Positions 1-5,223 of a stretch of DNA of 15,271 nt are shown here, in pieces. The translations under genes and the position numbers were made by a program. The stretch's first letter is position 1. The number at the start of each line of letters is the position of its first letter. The stretch spans positions 1 through 15,271 of the forward strand of contig CAJTYH010000050.1 in NCBI GenBank assembly GCA_910583675.1. The letters are read 5' to 3'. Source of the DNA: an uncultured Muribaculaceae bacterium (GTDB taxonomy: Bacteria; Bacteroidota; Bacteroidia; Bacteroidales; Muribaculaceae). Under the pieces are notes generated by a model that made no database searches, was not told the DNA's origin, and was given only the letters and a program-made list of their open reading frames with translations.

Positions 1-213
1 ATCACCAAGAAGCCTCTTGACGTACGTATGGGTAAAGGTAAAGGTAACCCCGAAGGGTTCGTGGCTTCCGTAACTCCGGGCCGCATGATCATCGAGATCG
101 ACGGCGTTCCGTTCGACGTGGCCAAGGAAGCGCTCCGTCTGGGCGCCCAGAAACTTCCGGTTACCACCAAGTTCGTTGTCAGCCGTGATTATGATCCCAA
201 TCTCAACGTGTAA
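1..213 (+). CDS. rplP: 50S ribosomal protein L16 (uL16), C-terminal part, 5' truncated by window edge
   Basis: The reading frame is open from the first base, so only the last 70 residues are present; the true start lies upstream. The fragment carries the L16 signature VRMGKGKGNPE (about residues 8-18 of the fragment) and the C-terminal block VPFDVAKEALRLGAQKLPV typical of the family. L16 is a large-subunit protein near the peptidyl-transferase centre and A-site tRNA, and the Arg of the VRMGKGKG loop is the residue hydroxylated in some bacteria (family knowledge). An internal Met at 28 is not the start. It is followed 12 bases later by rpmC, the usual order. The identification is secure. Confidence 0.97.
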   Translation: MTKKPLDVRMGKGKGNPEGFVASVTPGRMIIEIDGVPFDVAKEALRLGAQKLPVTTKFVVSRDYDPNLNV

Positions 214-225
214 TTTTAAGCAGCA

Positions 226-423
226 ATGAAGAAAGAAGAAATCAAAGAGCTGTCTACGGCCGACCTCAAGGAGCGTCTGGCTCAGATGGAGAAGGAATAT
301 CTTCAGATGAAGGCTAACCACGCCGTTTCTCCTCTTGACAATCCCGCCAAGATTACACTTGACCGCAGGATGATCGCCCGCGTTAAGACAGAGCTTCGCG
401 CCCGCGAGCTCAACCAGAAATAA
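226..423 (+). CDS. rpmC: 50S ribosomal protein L29 (uL29)
   Basis: This 65-residue protein has the two-helix character of L29: a charged N-terminal helix beginning MKKEEIKELSTADLKERL and a C-terminal segment with LDRRMIARVKTELRARE. The length matches the family (about 60-70). L29 sits at the polypeptide exit-tunnel rim and helps form the docking site for nascent-chain factors such as trigger factor (family knowledge). The ATG at 226 is preceded by the A-rich TTTTAAGCAGCA rather than a Shine-Dalgarno, typical for Bacteroidota. It lies between rplP and rpsQ in the conserved order; a 35-base gap precedes rpsQ. Confidence 0.97.
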   Translation: MKKEEIKELSTADLKERLAQMEKEYLQMKANHAVSPLDNPAKITLDRRMIARVKTELRARELNQK

Positions 424-458
424 TCACCTGACCCAACAACGTTTACCATCAGAAGAAA

Positions 459-719
459 ATGGAAGAAAAAAGAAATCTCAGAAAAGAGCGTATTGGGGTT
501 GTGTCAAGCAACAAAGGTGACAAGACCATCACGGTGACCGTGAAGTGGAAGGAGAAGCACCCCATCTACGGCAAGTTCGTAAACAAGACGAAGAAATATC
601 ACGCCCACGACGAGAAGAACGAGTGCAGCATCGGCGATACAGTTCGCCTGATGGAGACCCGTCCCTTGTCGAAGACAAAGAGATGGCGTTTAGTAGAAAT
701 CATCGAAAAAGTTAAGTAA
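459..719 (+). CDS. rpsQ: 30S ribosomal protein S17 (uS17)
   Basis: This 86-residue OB-fold protein has the expected S17 motifs: RKERIGVVSSNKGDKTITV in the first strands, a basic loop with HPIYGKFVNKTKKYHAHDE, the IGDTVRLMETRPLSKTKRWR block, and a basic C-terminus. S17 is a primary 16S rRNA-binding assembly protein of the small subunit (family knowledge). The ATG at 459 lies in an A-rich run (CAGAAGAAA upstream) without an AGGAGG. rplN starts only two bases after its stop codon, so the two are very likely co-transcribed and translationally close-coupled. Confidence 0.97.
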   Translation: MEEKRNLRKERIGVVSSNKGDKTITVTVKWKEKHPIYGKFVNKTKKYHAHDEKNECSIGDTVRLMETRPLSKTKRWRLVEIIEKVK

Positions 720-721
720 CA

Positions 722-1087
722 ATGATACAGACCGAATCACGTTTAACCGTTGCCGACAACAGCGGTGCAAAAGAGGCGCTGTGCATCCATGTACTCGGTG
801 GCACCGGTCGCCGTTACGCATCGCTCGGCGACATCATCGTAGTTTCCGTGAAGAGCGTTATACCCTCATCGGACGTAAAGAAGGGCACTGTATCGAAGGC
901 CGTGGTGGTTCGCACCAAGAAGGAAGTGCGTCGTCCCGACGGTTCCTACATCCGTTTTGATGACAACGCTTGCGTGCTTCTGAACAACGCCGGCGAACTT
1001 CGCGGTACCCGTATCTTCGGCCCGGTAGCCCGTGAGCTCCGTGCCACCAACATGAAGATCGTCTCCCTGGCACCCGAGGTGCTCTAA
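722..1087 (+). CDS. rplN: 50S ribosomal protein L14 (uL14)
   Basis: The 121-residue product begins MIQTESRLTVADNSGAKEA, the near-invariant L14 start, and contains the conserved FDDNACVLLNNAGELRGTRI region and the GPVARELR segment. The length equals the family norm (about 122). L14 lies at the subunit interface, contributes to intersubunit bridges and is the docking site of the silencing factor RsfS (family knowledge). Long open frames on the opposite strand (858-1124) are shadows of its biased codon use. It follows rpsQ by two bases and precedes rplX by 36 bases. Confidence 0.98.
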   Translation: MIQTESRLTVADNSGAKEALCIHVLGGTGRRYASLGDIIVVSVKSVIPSSDVKKGTVSKAVVVRTKKEVRRPDGSYIRFDDNACVLLNNAGELRGTRIFGPVARELRATNMKIVSLAPEVL

Positions 1088-1123
1088 GTTCCACACCACA
1101 AACAACTGTAACCGAAAACCCCA

Positions 1124-1444
1124 ATGAGCAAATTACATATCAAAAAGGGCGATACCGTTTACGTTCTCTCGGGTGAGGACAAGGGCCAGCAGGGCCGCGT
1201 CCTTTCTGTGCAGGCAGCCAAGCAGCGTGCCATCGTAGAGGGTATCAACATCGTGTCCAAGAGCACGAAGCCTACCGCCAAGCATCCGCAGGGCGGAATC
1301 ATCAAGATGGAAGCCCCCATCCATATCTCTAATCTCGCGCTCATCGACCCCAAGAGCGGCAAGCCTACCCGTGTGGGCATCCGCGTGAACGAGAAAGGCG
1401 AGAAAGTACGTTACGCTAAAAAATCTGGAGAGGAGATCAAGTAA
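1124..1444 (+). CDS. rplX: 50S ribosomal protein L24 (uL24)
   Basis: This 106-residue protein has an N-terminal KOW motif (HIKKGDTVYVLSGEDKGQQG, about residues 5-24) followed by the conserved NIVSKSTKP and GGIIKMEAPIHISNLALIDP segments of L24. L24 is an early assembly initiator binding the 5' end of 23S rRNA near the exit tunnel (family knowledge). Its TAA stop overlaps the rplE ATG by one base (TAATG at 1442-1446). A purine-rich GGAGAGGAG stretch near its end probably serves as the rplE ribosome-binding site. Confidence 0.97.
   Translation: MSKLHIKKGDTVYVLSGEDKGQQGRVLSVQAAKQRAIVEGINIVSKSTKPTAKHPQGGIIKMEAPIHISNLALIDPKSGKPTRVGIRVNEKGEKVRYAKKSGEEIK
1431..1435 (+). promoter_or_regulatory. Shine-Dalgarno-like AGGAG for rplE inside the rplX 3' end
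   Basis: AGGAG at 1431-1435, within GGAGAGGAGATC, lies eight bases before the rplE ATG at 1444. Most starts in this window lack such a motif, so this one may matter for the overlapping start of rplE, where a terminating ribosome must re-initiate. The sequence is seen directly; the role is inferred. Bacteroidota ribosomes are known to use Shine-Dalgarno pairing rarely. Confidence 0.5.
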
Positions 1445-1989
1445 TGAGCAGCACAAATCTTAAGAAACAGTACGACGAAAAGATCGTGCCCGCCCTTACC
1501 AAGGAGTTCAACTATACGACTCCCATGCAGGTGCCTCACCTGAAGAAGATAGTTATCAATCAGGGTCTTGGCGAGGCAACTCAGGACAAGAAGATCATCG
1601 AGACCTCCATCAACGAGCTTACCGCGATTACAGGCCAGAAGGCCGTGGCTACGCTGTCGAAGAAGGACATCTCCAACTTCAAGGTGCGCAAGAAGATGCC
1701 GATCGGCGTGCGTGTGACCCTCCGTCGCGAGCGCATGTATGAGTTCCTCGAGCGTCTGATCCGCGTGGCTCTTCCCCGTATCCGCGACTTCAAGGGTATC
1801 GAAGGAAAGCTCGACGGCCGTGGCAACTACACCCTCGGTATCACGGAGCAGATCATCTTCCCCGAGATCAACATTGACAACATCAACAAACTGATGGGTA
1901 TGAACATCACCTTCGTTACTTCGGCCAATACCGACGAGGAAGGTTTCGCGCTGCTGAAGCAGTTCGGTCTGCCCTTCAAGAACAAGTAA
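1444..1989 (+). CDS. rplE: 50S ribosomal protein L5 (uL5)
   Basis: This 181-residue protein is the usual length for L5 and shows its signatures: VPHLKKIVINQGLGEATQDK near residues 29-48, SKKDISNFKVRKKMPIGVRV in the middle, LPRIRDFKGI, and a C-terminal TSANTDEEGFALLKQFGLPF. L5 binds 5S rRNA with L18 and L25 and contacts P-site tRNA (family knowledge). The ATG overlaps the rplX stop by one base, which indicates translational coupling. It is the last gene of the tightly packed block; the next gene, rpsN, begins 311 bases later. In E. coli the S8 repressor target lies at the start of the L5 gene, but here the long structured spacers lie downstream. Confidence 0.98.
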   Translation: MSSTNLKKQYDEKIVPALTKEFNYTTPMQVPHLKKIVINQGLGEATQDKKIIETSINELTAITGQKAVATLSKKDISNFKVRKKMPIGVRVTLRRERMYEFLERLIRVALPRIRDFKGIEGKLDGRGNYTLGITEQIIFPEINIDNINKLMGMNITFVTSANTDEEGFALLKQFGLPFKNK

Positions 1990-2001
1990 TCGGTGTAATA
2001 T

Positions 2002-2059
2002 AATTTTGTCGAACCGGCATGTTGCTAAAGTGGCTACATTTTGCCGGTTTGACAAAATT
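2002..2059 (+). terminator. Long hairpin after rplE, possible intrinsic terminator or attenuator
   Basis: Left arm 2002-2019 (AATTTTGTCGAACCGGCA) pairs with right arm 2042-2059 (TGCCGGTTTGACAAAATT) over 18 base pairs, with one G-U wobble and a 22-base loop. The right arm runs into a short T tract (2058-2062). This starts 12 bases after the rplE stop codon. The right arm also overlaps the -33 region of the candidate promoter for rpsN, so the element could end or attenuate readthrough from the upstream block. The T tract is short, so termination may be partial. Confidence 0.6.
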
Positions 2060-2073
2060 TTTGCGCATCTTTG
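2040..2073 (+). promoter_or_regulatory. Candidate Bacteroidota-type promoter upstream of rpsN
   Basis: TTTG at 2040-2043 and CATCTTTG at 2066-2073 resemble the Bacteroidota housekeeping-sigma promoter (TTTG at -33, TAnnTTTG at -7). The -7 element has one mismatch and the spacing is 22 bases. A second TTTG lies at 2048-2051, with a shorter spacing. Transcription would start near 2079-2081, giving an rpsN leader of about 220 bases. It is inferred from consensus matching only. Confidence 0.5.
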
Positions 2074-2079
2074 CACATT

Positions 2080-2300
2080 CTTTTGAGGGTATGCATCATA
2101 ATGCTACCTGATCAGAAAGATAAGGCAAGCGATATGGTTTTGGCATCTGTCTGTATTTCAATGACATGCCTTTGCCGTGTCCGCCTTGCGAGGAATTCGG
2201 CCCGCTCCCGTGAGCTTTCTCCTGCAAAGGGGAAGGAATGCGGTAAGCGAGCCTTATGGCGCAAAATGTTGGAAAAAGCAATTCTTATTTATTATACACA
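2080..2300 (+). other. Structured untranslated leader of rpsN
   Basis: No convincing gene lies between the candidate promoter and rpsN. The stretch contains inverted segments, for example TGCGGTAAG (2239-2247) pairing imperfectly with CTTATGGCG (2253-2261), about 9 bp with one mismatch, ending about 40 bases before the rpsN start. GGCAA near 2123 can also pair with TTGCC near 2170. Small open frames here (for example from 2071 or 2177) run through the spacer into rpsN in other frames and do not look like proteins. A cis-acting regulatory leader is possible but not shown. Confidence 0.4.
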
Positions 2301-2570
2301 ATGGCAAAAGAATCAATGAAAGCCCGCGAGGTGAAGCGCGCGAAGCTCGTGGCCAAGTATGCCGCCAAGAAGGCTGCCCTCAAGGAAGCCGGCGACTACG
2401 AAGGGCTGCAGCTGCTCCCGAAGAATGCCTCTTCGGTGCGTCTGCACAACCGTTGCTCCATCACCGGTCGTCCCAAAGGTTACATGCGTCAGTTCGGCAT
2501 CTCCCGCATCCAGTTCCGCGAGATGGCATCCGCAGGCCTTATCCCCGGCGTGAAGAAAGCCAGCTGGTGA
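2301..2570 (+). CDS. rpsN: 30S ribosomal protein S14 (uS14), zinc-free form
   Basis: The 89-residue protein begins MAKESMKAREVKRAKLV and ends with the S14 signature RCSITGRPKGYMRQFGISR followed by REMASAGLIPGVKKASW. The CxxC pairs of the short zinc-binding S14 are absent, so this is the zinc-independent type, of intermediate length. S14 binds the 3' major domain in the 30S head (family knowledge). An in-frame ATG at 2256 would add 15 residues unlike any S14. The ATG at 2301, preceded by the A/T-rich TTATTTATTATACACA, matches the family N-terminus and was chosen. It is isolated by long spacers on both sides, unusual in this cluster. Confidence 0.97.
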   Translation: MAKESMKAREVKRAKLVAKYAAKKAALKEAGDYEGLQLLPKNASSVRLHNRCSITGRPKGYMRQFGISRIQFREMASAGLIPGVKKASW

Positions 2571-2996
2571 TCCTTCACATGCGCATGAGTGCGGACGCCT
2601 CCACGTTTGCGGGGTCCGCCTGATAGTACCACAATGGTGTCTCTTCCGGAAGGAGAGCACCGTCCATAGAGGCTGCGAAGGCCGGAGTCATCCTGCAAAC
2701 TTCCGTGTAGTGGAATCATGTGCCGCCAACGGCGCATTTCCCGCCTGGTTTGGGGGAGCCGCCTGAAGGTCCGCCGGGTAAGCCCCATGTCTGCGGGACC
2801 CCCCGGGAGGAAACCTTTTCGGGTGTCGAATTCCGGTACCGCCGGCAGCAACCTGCCAACAAGGCTGCCATGCGCCGGTAACAGTGCGTTGAAACTGCCA
2901 ATGGCGCGAGATACAGTATTAAATATTGTTGGGAACCGCCCGATGCCGTCTGCATCGCGGAGCCATTCCCAATCAATTTAAAAACTTTTCAAAACA
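2571..2996 (+). other. 426-base GC-rich, hairpin-dense spacer between rpsN and rpsH
   Basis: No protein here is credible: an open frame at 2718-2981 has arginine- and serine-rich, family-less translation. Instead there is a chain of inverted repeats: GCGGAC 2591-2596 with GTCCGC 2614-2619; a near-palindrome 2636-2661 centred on TTCCGGAA; an 8-bp stem with a CCAA loop at 2718-2737; GGTCCGC 2768-2774 with GCGGGACC 2793-2800; TACCG/CGGTA plus GGCAGC/GCTGCC at 2837-2880; a 14-position imperfect stem at 2872-2907; and a long stem at 2925-2977. This suggests a folded untranslated RNA segment inside the spc transcript. I recognise no known RNA family. Its role is unknown. Confidence 0.6.
2925..2977 (+). 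promoter_or_regulatory. Two-part hairpin immediately upstream of rpsH
   Basis: ATTGTTGGGAA (2925-2935) pairs with TTCCCAATCAAT (2966-2977) with one bulged T. Inside, CCG(CC)CGATGC pairs with GCATCGCGG around the loop CGTCT (2946-2950). The structure ends 19 bases before the rpsH ATG. S8 represses the spc operon by mRNA binding in E. coli, so a hairpin just before the S8 gene is a reasonable candidate for autogenous control. I did not establish resemblance to the S8 site in 16S rRNA. Confidence 0.45.
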
Positions 2997-3395
2997 ATGA
3001 CTGATCCAATAGCAGATTATCTGACAAGATTGAGGAATGCGATCAAGGCACAGCACCGCGTTGTGGAGATCCCTGCCTCAAACTTGAAGAAAGAGATCAC
3101 CAAGATCCTTTTCGAGCAAGGCTACATCCTTAATTACAAGTTTATTGAGGGTGAGAACCCTGCCGGTTCCATCAAGGTGGCTCTCAAATACGACCCCGTT
3201 GATCGCGTCAATGCCATCAAGGGTCTCGTGCGTGCGTCCCGTCCGGGTCTGCGCCAGTATACAGGCTATAAGAATATGCCTCGCGTGTTGAATGGCTTAG
3301 GCATCGCCATCCTCTCGACTTCAAAGGGTGTTATGACCAACAAGAAGGCTGCAGAGATGAAGATAGGTGGTGAAGTGCTTTGCTACGTTTATTAA
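2997..3395 (+). CDS. rpsH: 30S ribosomal protein S8 (uS8)
   Basis: The 132-residue product starts MTDPIADYLTRLRNA, the classic S8 N-terminus, contains NLKKEITKILFEQGYI, SRPGLRQYTGYKNMPRVLNG and GIAILSTSKGVMTNKKA, and ends GGEVLCYVY. S8 is a primary 16S rRNA-binding protein of the central domain and the known autogenous repressor of the spc operon in E. coli (family knowledge). Upstream sequence is A-rich (AAAACTTTTCAAAACA) with no Shine-Dalgarno. The start is fixed by family alignment. The preceding structured spacer makes it a candidate for leader-mediated control. Confidence 0.98.
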   Translation: MTDPIADYLTRLRNAIKAQHRVVEIPASNLKKEITKILFEQGYILNYKFIEGENPAGSIKVALKYDPVDRVNAIKGLVRASRPGLRQYTGYKNMPRVLNGLGIAILSTSKGVMTNKKAAEMKIGGEVLCYVY

Positions 3396-3403
3396 TCTTA
3401 ATT

Positions 3404-3409
3404 AGGAGG
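3404..3409 (+). promoter_or_regulatory. Full Shine-Dalgarno AGGAGG before rplF
   Basis: AGGAGG at 3404-3409 lies ten bases before the rplF ATG at 3420. This is the only full AGGAGG placed in front of a start codon in the window. Bacteroidota genes rarely carry one because their ribosomes sequester the anti-Shine-Dalgarno. Its presence supports the 3420 start and is unusual enough to note. Confidence 0.7.
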
Positions 3410-3419
3410 AACATAACAT

Positions 3420-3977
3420 ATGTCAAGAATAGGTAAAGCTCCCATTGAGATTCCTGCCGGCGTAACCGTGAAGGTGTCGGAGAATAACGTAGTGACAGTG
3501 AAAGGCCCCAAGGGGGAACTTTCTCAGGCTGTCAACCCCGAGTTCGATATCAAGGTAGAAGACAATCATATCGTCCTCACTCGTCCGAGTGACGACCGCG
3601 AACACCGCGCACAGCATGGTCTGTACCGCGCGCTTGTCCACAATATGGTCGTAGGTGTTTCCACCGGCTACCGCAAGGAAATGGAATTGGTAGGTGTAGG
3701 TTACCGCGCCAACGCTACAGGCCAGGTGCTTGAGCTTTCGCTCGGTTTCTCTCACGCTATATATATCAAGCTTCCCGCAGAGGTGAAGGTAGAGGCCAAG
3801 TCCGAGCGTAACAAGAATCCCCTTATCATCCTCGAGAGCGATGACAAGCAGTTGCTCGGCCAGGTGTGTGCCAAAATCCGCTCGCTCCGCAAGCCTGAAC
3901 CTTACAAGGGCAAGGGCATCAAGTTCGTCGGCGAGGTAATCCGCCGCAAGTCTGGTAAAACGGCAGGTGCCAAATAA
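3420..3977 (+). CDS. rplF: 50S ribosomal protein L6 (uL6)
   Basis: The 185-residue protein starts MSRIGKAPIEIPAGVTVKV and has the duplicated L6 domains: the first to about residue 82, the second including GYRKEMELVGVGYRA and the conserved end IRSLRKPEPYKGKGIKFVGE. L6 binds 23S rRNA helix 97 near the sarcin-ricin loop and factor-binding site (family knowledge). The start is supported by both the family N-terminus and an AGGAGG ten bases upstream. It lies 24 bases after rpsH and 13 bases before rplR. A long minus-strand frame at 3423-4262 is a shadow. Confidence 0.98.
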   Translation: MSRIGKAPIEIPAGVTVKVSENNVVTVKGPKGELSQAVNPEFDIKVEDNHIVLTRPSDDREHRAQHGLYRALVHNMVVGVSTGYRKEMELVGVGYRANATGQVLELSLGFSHAIYIKLPAEVKVEAKSERNKNPLIILESDDKQLLGQVCAKIRSLRKPEPYKGKGIKFVGEVIRRKSGKTAGAK

Positions 3978-3990
3978 AAAGTAAACAATC

Positions 3991-4332
3991 ATGGTCTCAA
4001 AGCAAGAAAGAAGAAATAAGATCAAGGCGCGCATCCGCGGCAAGATTTCTGGCACCGCCGAACGTCCCCGCATGAGCGTTTTCCGCAGCAACAAACAGAT
4101 ATACGTGCAGCTTGTAGACGATGCCGAGGGCAAGACGCTCGTTTGCGCTTCCTCCAAGGGCATCGAAGAGGGCACTAAAATCGAGATTGCTGCCAAGGTG
4201 GGCAAAGCTATCGCCGAGAAGGCTCTGGCAGCCGGAGTTACCGCAGTGGTTTTCGACCGCAACGGTTATCTGTTCCACGGAAGAGTAAAATCATTGGCTG
4301 ACGCAGCTCGCGAAGGCGGACTTAAATTCTGA
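3991..4332 (+). CDS. rplR: 50S ribosomal protein L18 (uL18)
   Basis: At 113 residues it is typical for bacterial L18. It has a basic N-terminal tail (KQERRNKIKARIRGKISG), then ERPRMSVFRSNKQIYVQLVDD, the AEKALAAGVTAVVFDRNGYLFHGRVKSLADAAREGGLKF C-terminal half being especially diagnostic in pieces such as FDRNGYLFHGRVK. L18 binds 5S rRNA and anchors it in the central protuberance (family knowledge). It sits 13 bases after rplF and 8 bases before rpsE, in the conserved spc order. Confidence 0.98.
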   Translation: MVSKQERRNKIKARIRGKISGTAERPRMSVFRSNKQIYVQLVDDAEGKTLVCASSKGIEEGTKIEIAAKVGKAIAEKALAAGVTAVVFDRNGYLFHGRVKSLADAAREGGLKF

Positions 4333-4340
4333 TCACAATC

Positions 4341-4859
4341 ATGGCAAAAAGAAACAACAGGGTAAAATCCACTAACGACATAGAGCTGAAGGATCGTCTG
4401 GTAGCCATCAACCGTGTCACCAAGGTGACAAAGGGTGGCCGTACCTTCACTTTCGCCGCTATCGTAGTCGTAGGTGACGGCAACGGTATCGTAGGCTGGG
4501 GTCTTGGCAAGGCCAATGAGGTTACCGCGGCCATCGCAAAGGGCGTTGAGGCAGCCAAGAAGAACCTTATCCGCGTGCCCATCAACAAGGGTACCATTCC
4601 CCACGAGCAGATTGCCAAGTTCGGCGGTTCCCGCGTGCTCCTCAAGCCCGCTTCGCACGGTACCGGTGTAAAGGCCGGCGGCGCTATGCGTGCGGTTCTT
4701 GAAAGCGTGGGCATCACCGACGTGCTTGCAAAGTCGAAAGGTTCGTCGAACCCCCACAACCTCGTGAAGGCTACCATCGCCGCTCTTGACGAAATGCGCT
4801 CTCCCGCGCAGATCGCTCAGAACCGCGGTATCTCGGTAAGCCAAGTGTTCAATGGCTAA
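4341..4859 (+). CDS. rpsE: 30S ribosomal protein S5 (uS5)
   Basis: This 172-residue protein has the N-terminal double-stranded-RNA-binding-like S5 domain (KDRLVAINRVTKVTKGGRTF to GLGKANEVTAAIAKGVEAAK, about residues 13-75) and the C-terminal S5 fold with LLKPASHGTGVKAGGAMRAV and KSKGSSNPHNLVKAT. S5 acts in decoding accuracy and mRNA helicase activity at the entry channel together with S4 (family knowledge). It begins eight bases after rplR and is followed by the short rpmD gene after 29 bases. Confidence 0.98.
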   Translation: MAKRNNRVKSTNDIELKDRLVAINRVTKVTKGGRTFTFAAIVVVGDGNGIVGWGLGKANEVTAAIAKGVEAAKKNLIRVPINKGTIPHEQIAKFGGSRVLLKPASHGTGVKAGGAMRAVLESVGITDVLAKSKGSSNPHNLVKATIAALDEMRSPAQIAQNRGISVSQVFNG

Positions 4860-4888
4860 AAAGCGCTCATTAAAATCAGATTCTGACA

Positions 4889-5068
4889 ATGGCACAGATT
4901 AAAATAAAGCAAATCAAGAGCCGCATCGGTGCTCCGGCAGTGCAGAAGCGCACTTTGGACGCTCTCGGGCTCAGGAAGATGAACCACACAGTGGTCAAGG
5001 AGGATACTCCCTCCATCCGTGGTATGGTAGAGCGCGTTCACCATCTGGTGGAAGTGACCAACGCCTAA
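4889..5068 (+). CDS. rpmD: 50S ribosomal protein L30 (uL30)
   Basis: This short gene encodes 59 residues starting MAQIKIKQIKSRIGAPAVQK, followed by RTLDALGLRKMNHTVV, KEDTPSIRGMVERVHHLVEV and the end TNA. The length and the RTLDALGLRKMNHTV core match bacterial L30. L30 is a small peripheral protein of the large subunit (family knowledge). It occupies the expected slot between rpsE (29 bases upstream) and rplO. A 155-base structured spacer separates it from rplO. The start codon follows TTCTGACA, without a Shine-Dalgarno. Confidence 0.97.
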   Translation: MAQIKIKQIKSRIGAPAVQKRTLDALGLRKMNHTVVKEDTPSIRGMVERVHHLVEVTNA

Positions 5069-5084
5069 GCCATCTTCCTTCGGG

Positions 5085-5165
5085 ACGGCAGTTCCCGGAT
5101 CCCGTATCCCTGCAAAGCGCCTCGGCCAGCCCGGTCGTGGCGGCGGGGGAGGGGCGGGAAGCCGT
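5085..5165 (+). promoter_or_regulatory. GC-rich folded element in the rpmD-rplO spacer
   Basis: ACGGC-AG-TTCCCG (5085-5097) pairs with CGGGAAGCCGT (5155-5165), an 11-bp closing stem with a two-base bulge. Inside, CGCC 5118-5121 pairs with GGCG 5139-5142, and GGCC 5124-5127 with GGTC 5133-5136, around a five-base loop. C-runs at 5101-5110 can pair with G-runs at 5145-5154. A competing short hairpin CGGGA/TCCCG (5081-5097) is possible. No gene is visible. A regulatory or processing element of the transcript is inferred; no known family is recognised. Confidence 0.5.
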
Positions 5166-5223
5166 GATCCCTGCGATAAATCATCTCATTTTTTAACAGC
5201 AATCAGGAAAATCTATCATAATT

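Noticed and set aside
1411..2076. 221-residue open frame on the minus strand across rplE
   Set aside because: It lies antiparallel to a certain ribosomal protein gene; strong codon bias of rplE leaves the opposite frame open. The translation has no family features.
2256..2300. Upstream start for S14
   Set aside because: It adds 15 residues absent from the family; the ATG at 2301 restores the expected MAKES start.
2071..2319. 82-residue open frame upstream of and overlapping rpsN
   Set aside because: It starts at the putative transcription start and runs into rpsN in another phase, with no protein-like pattern.
2718..2981. 87-residue open frame in the rpsN-rpsH spacer
   Set aside because: Its composition is arginine-, serine- and proline-rich as expected of GC-rich noncoding sequence. 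It overlaps several hairpins and resembles no family.
3423..4262. 279-residue minus-strand open frame over rplF and rplR
   Set aside because: It is a shadow of two conserved genes and has no recognisable domain.
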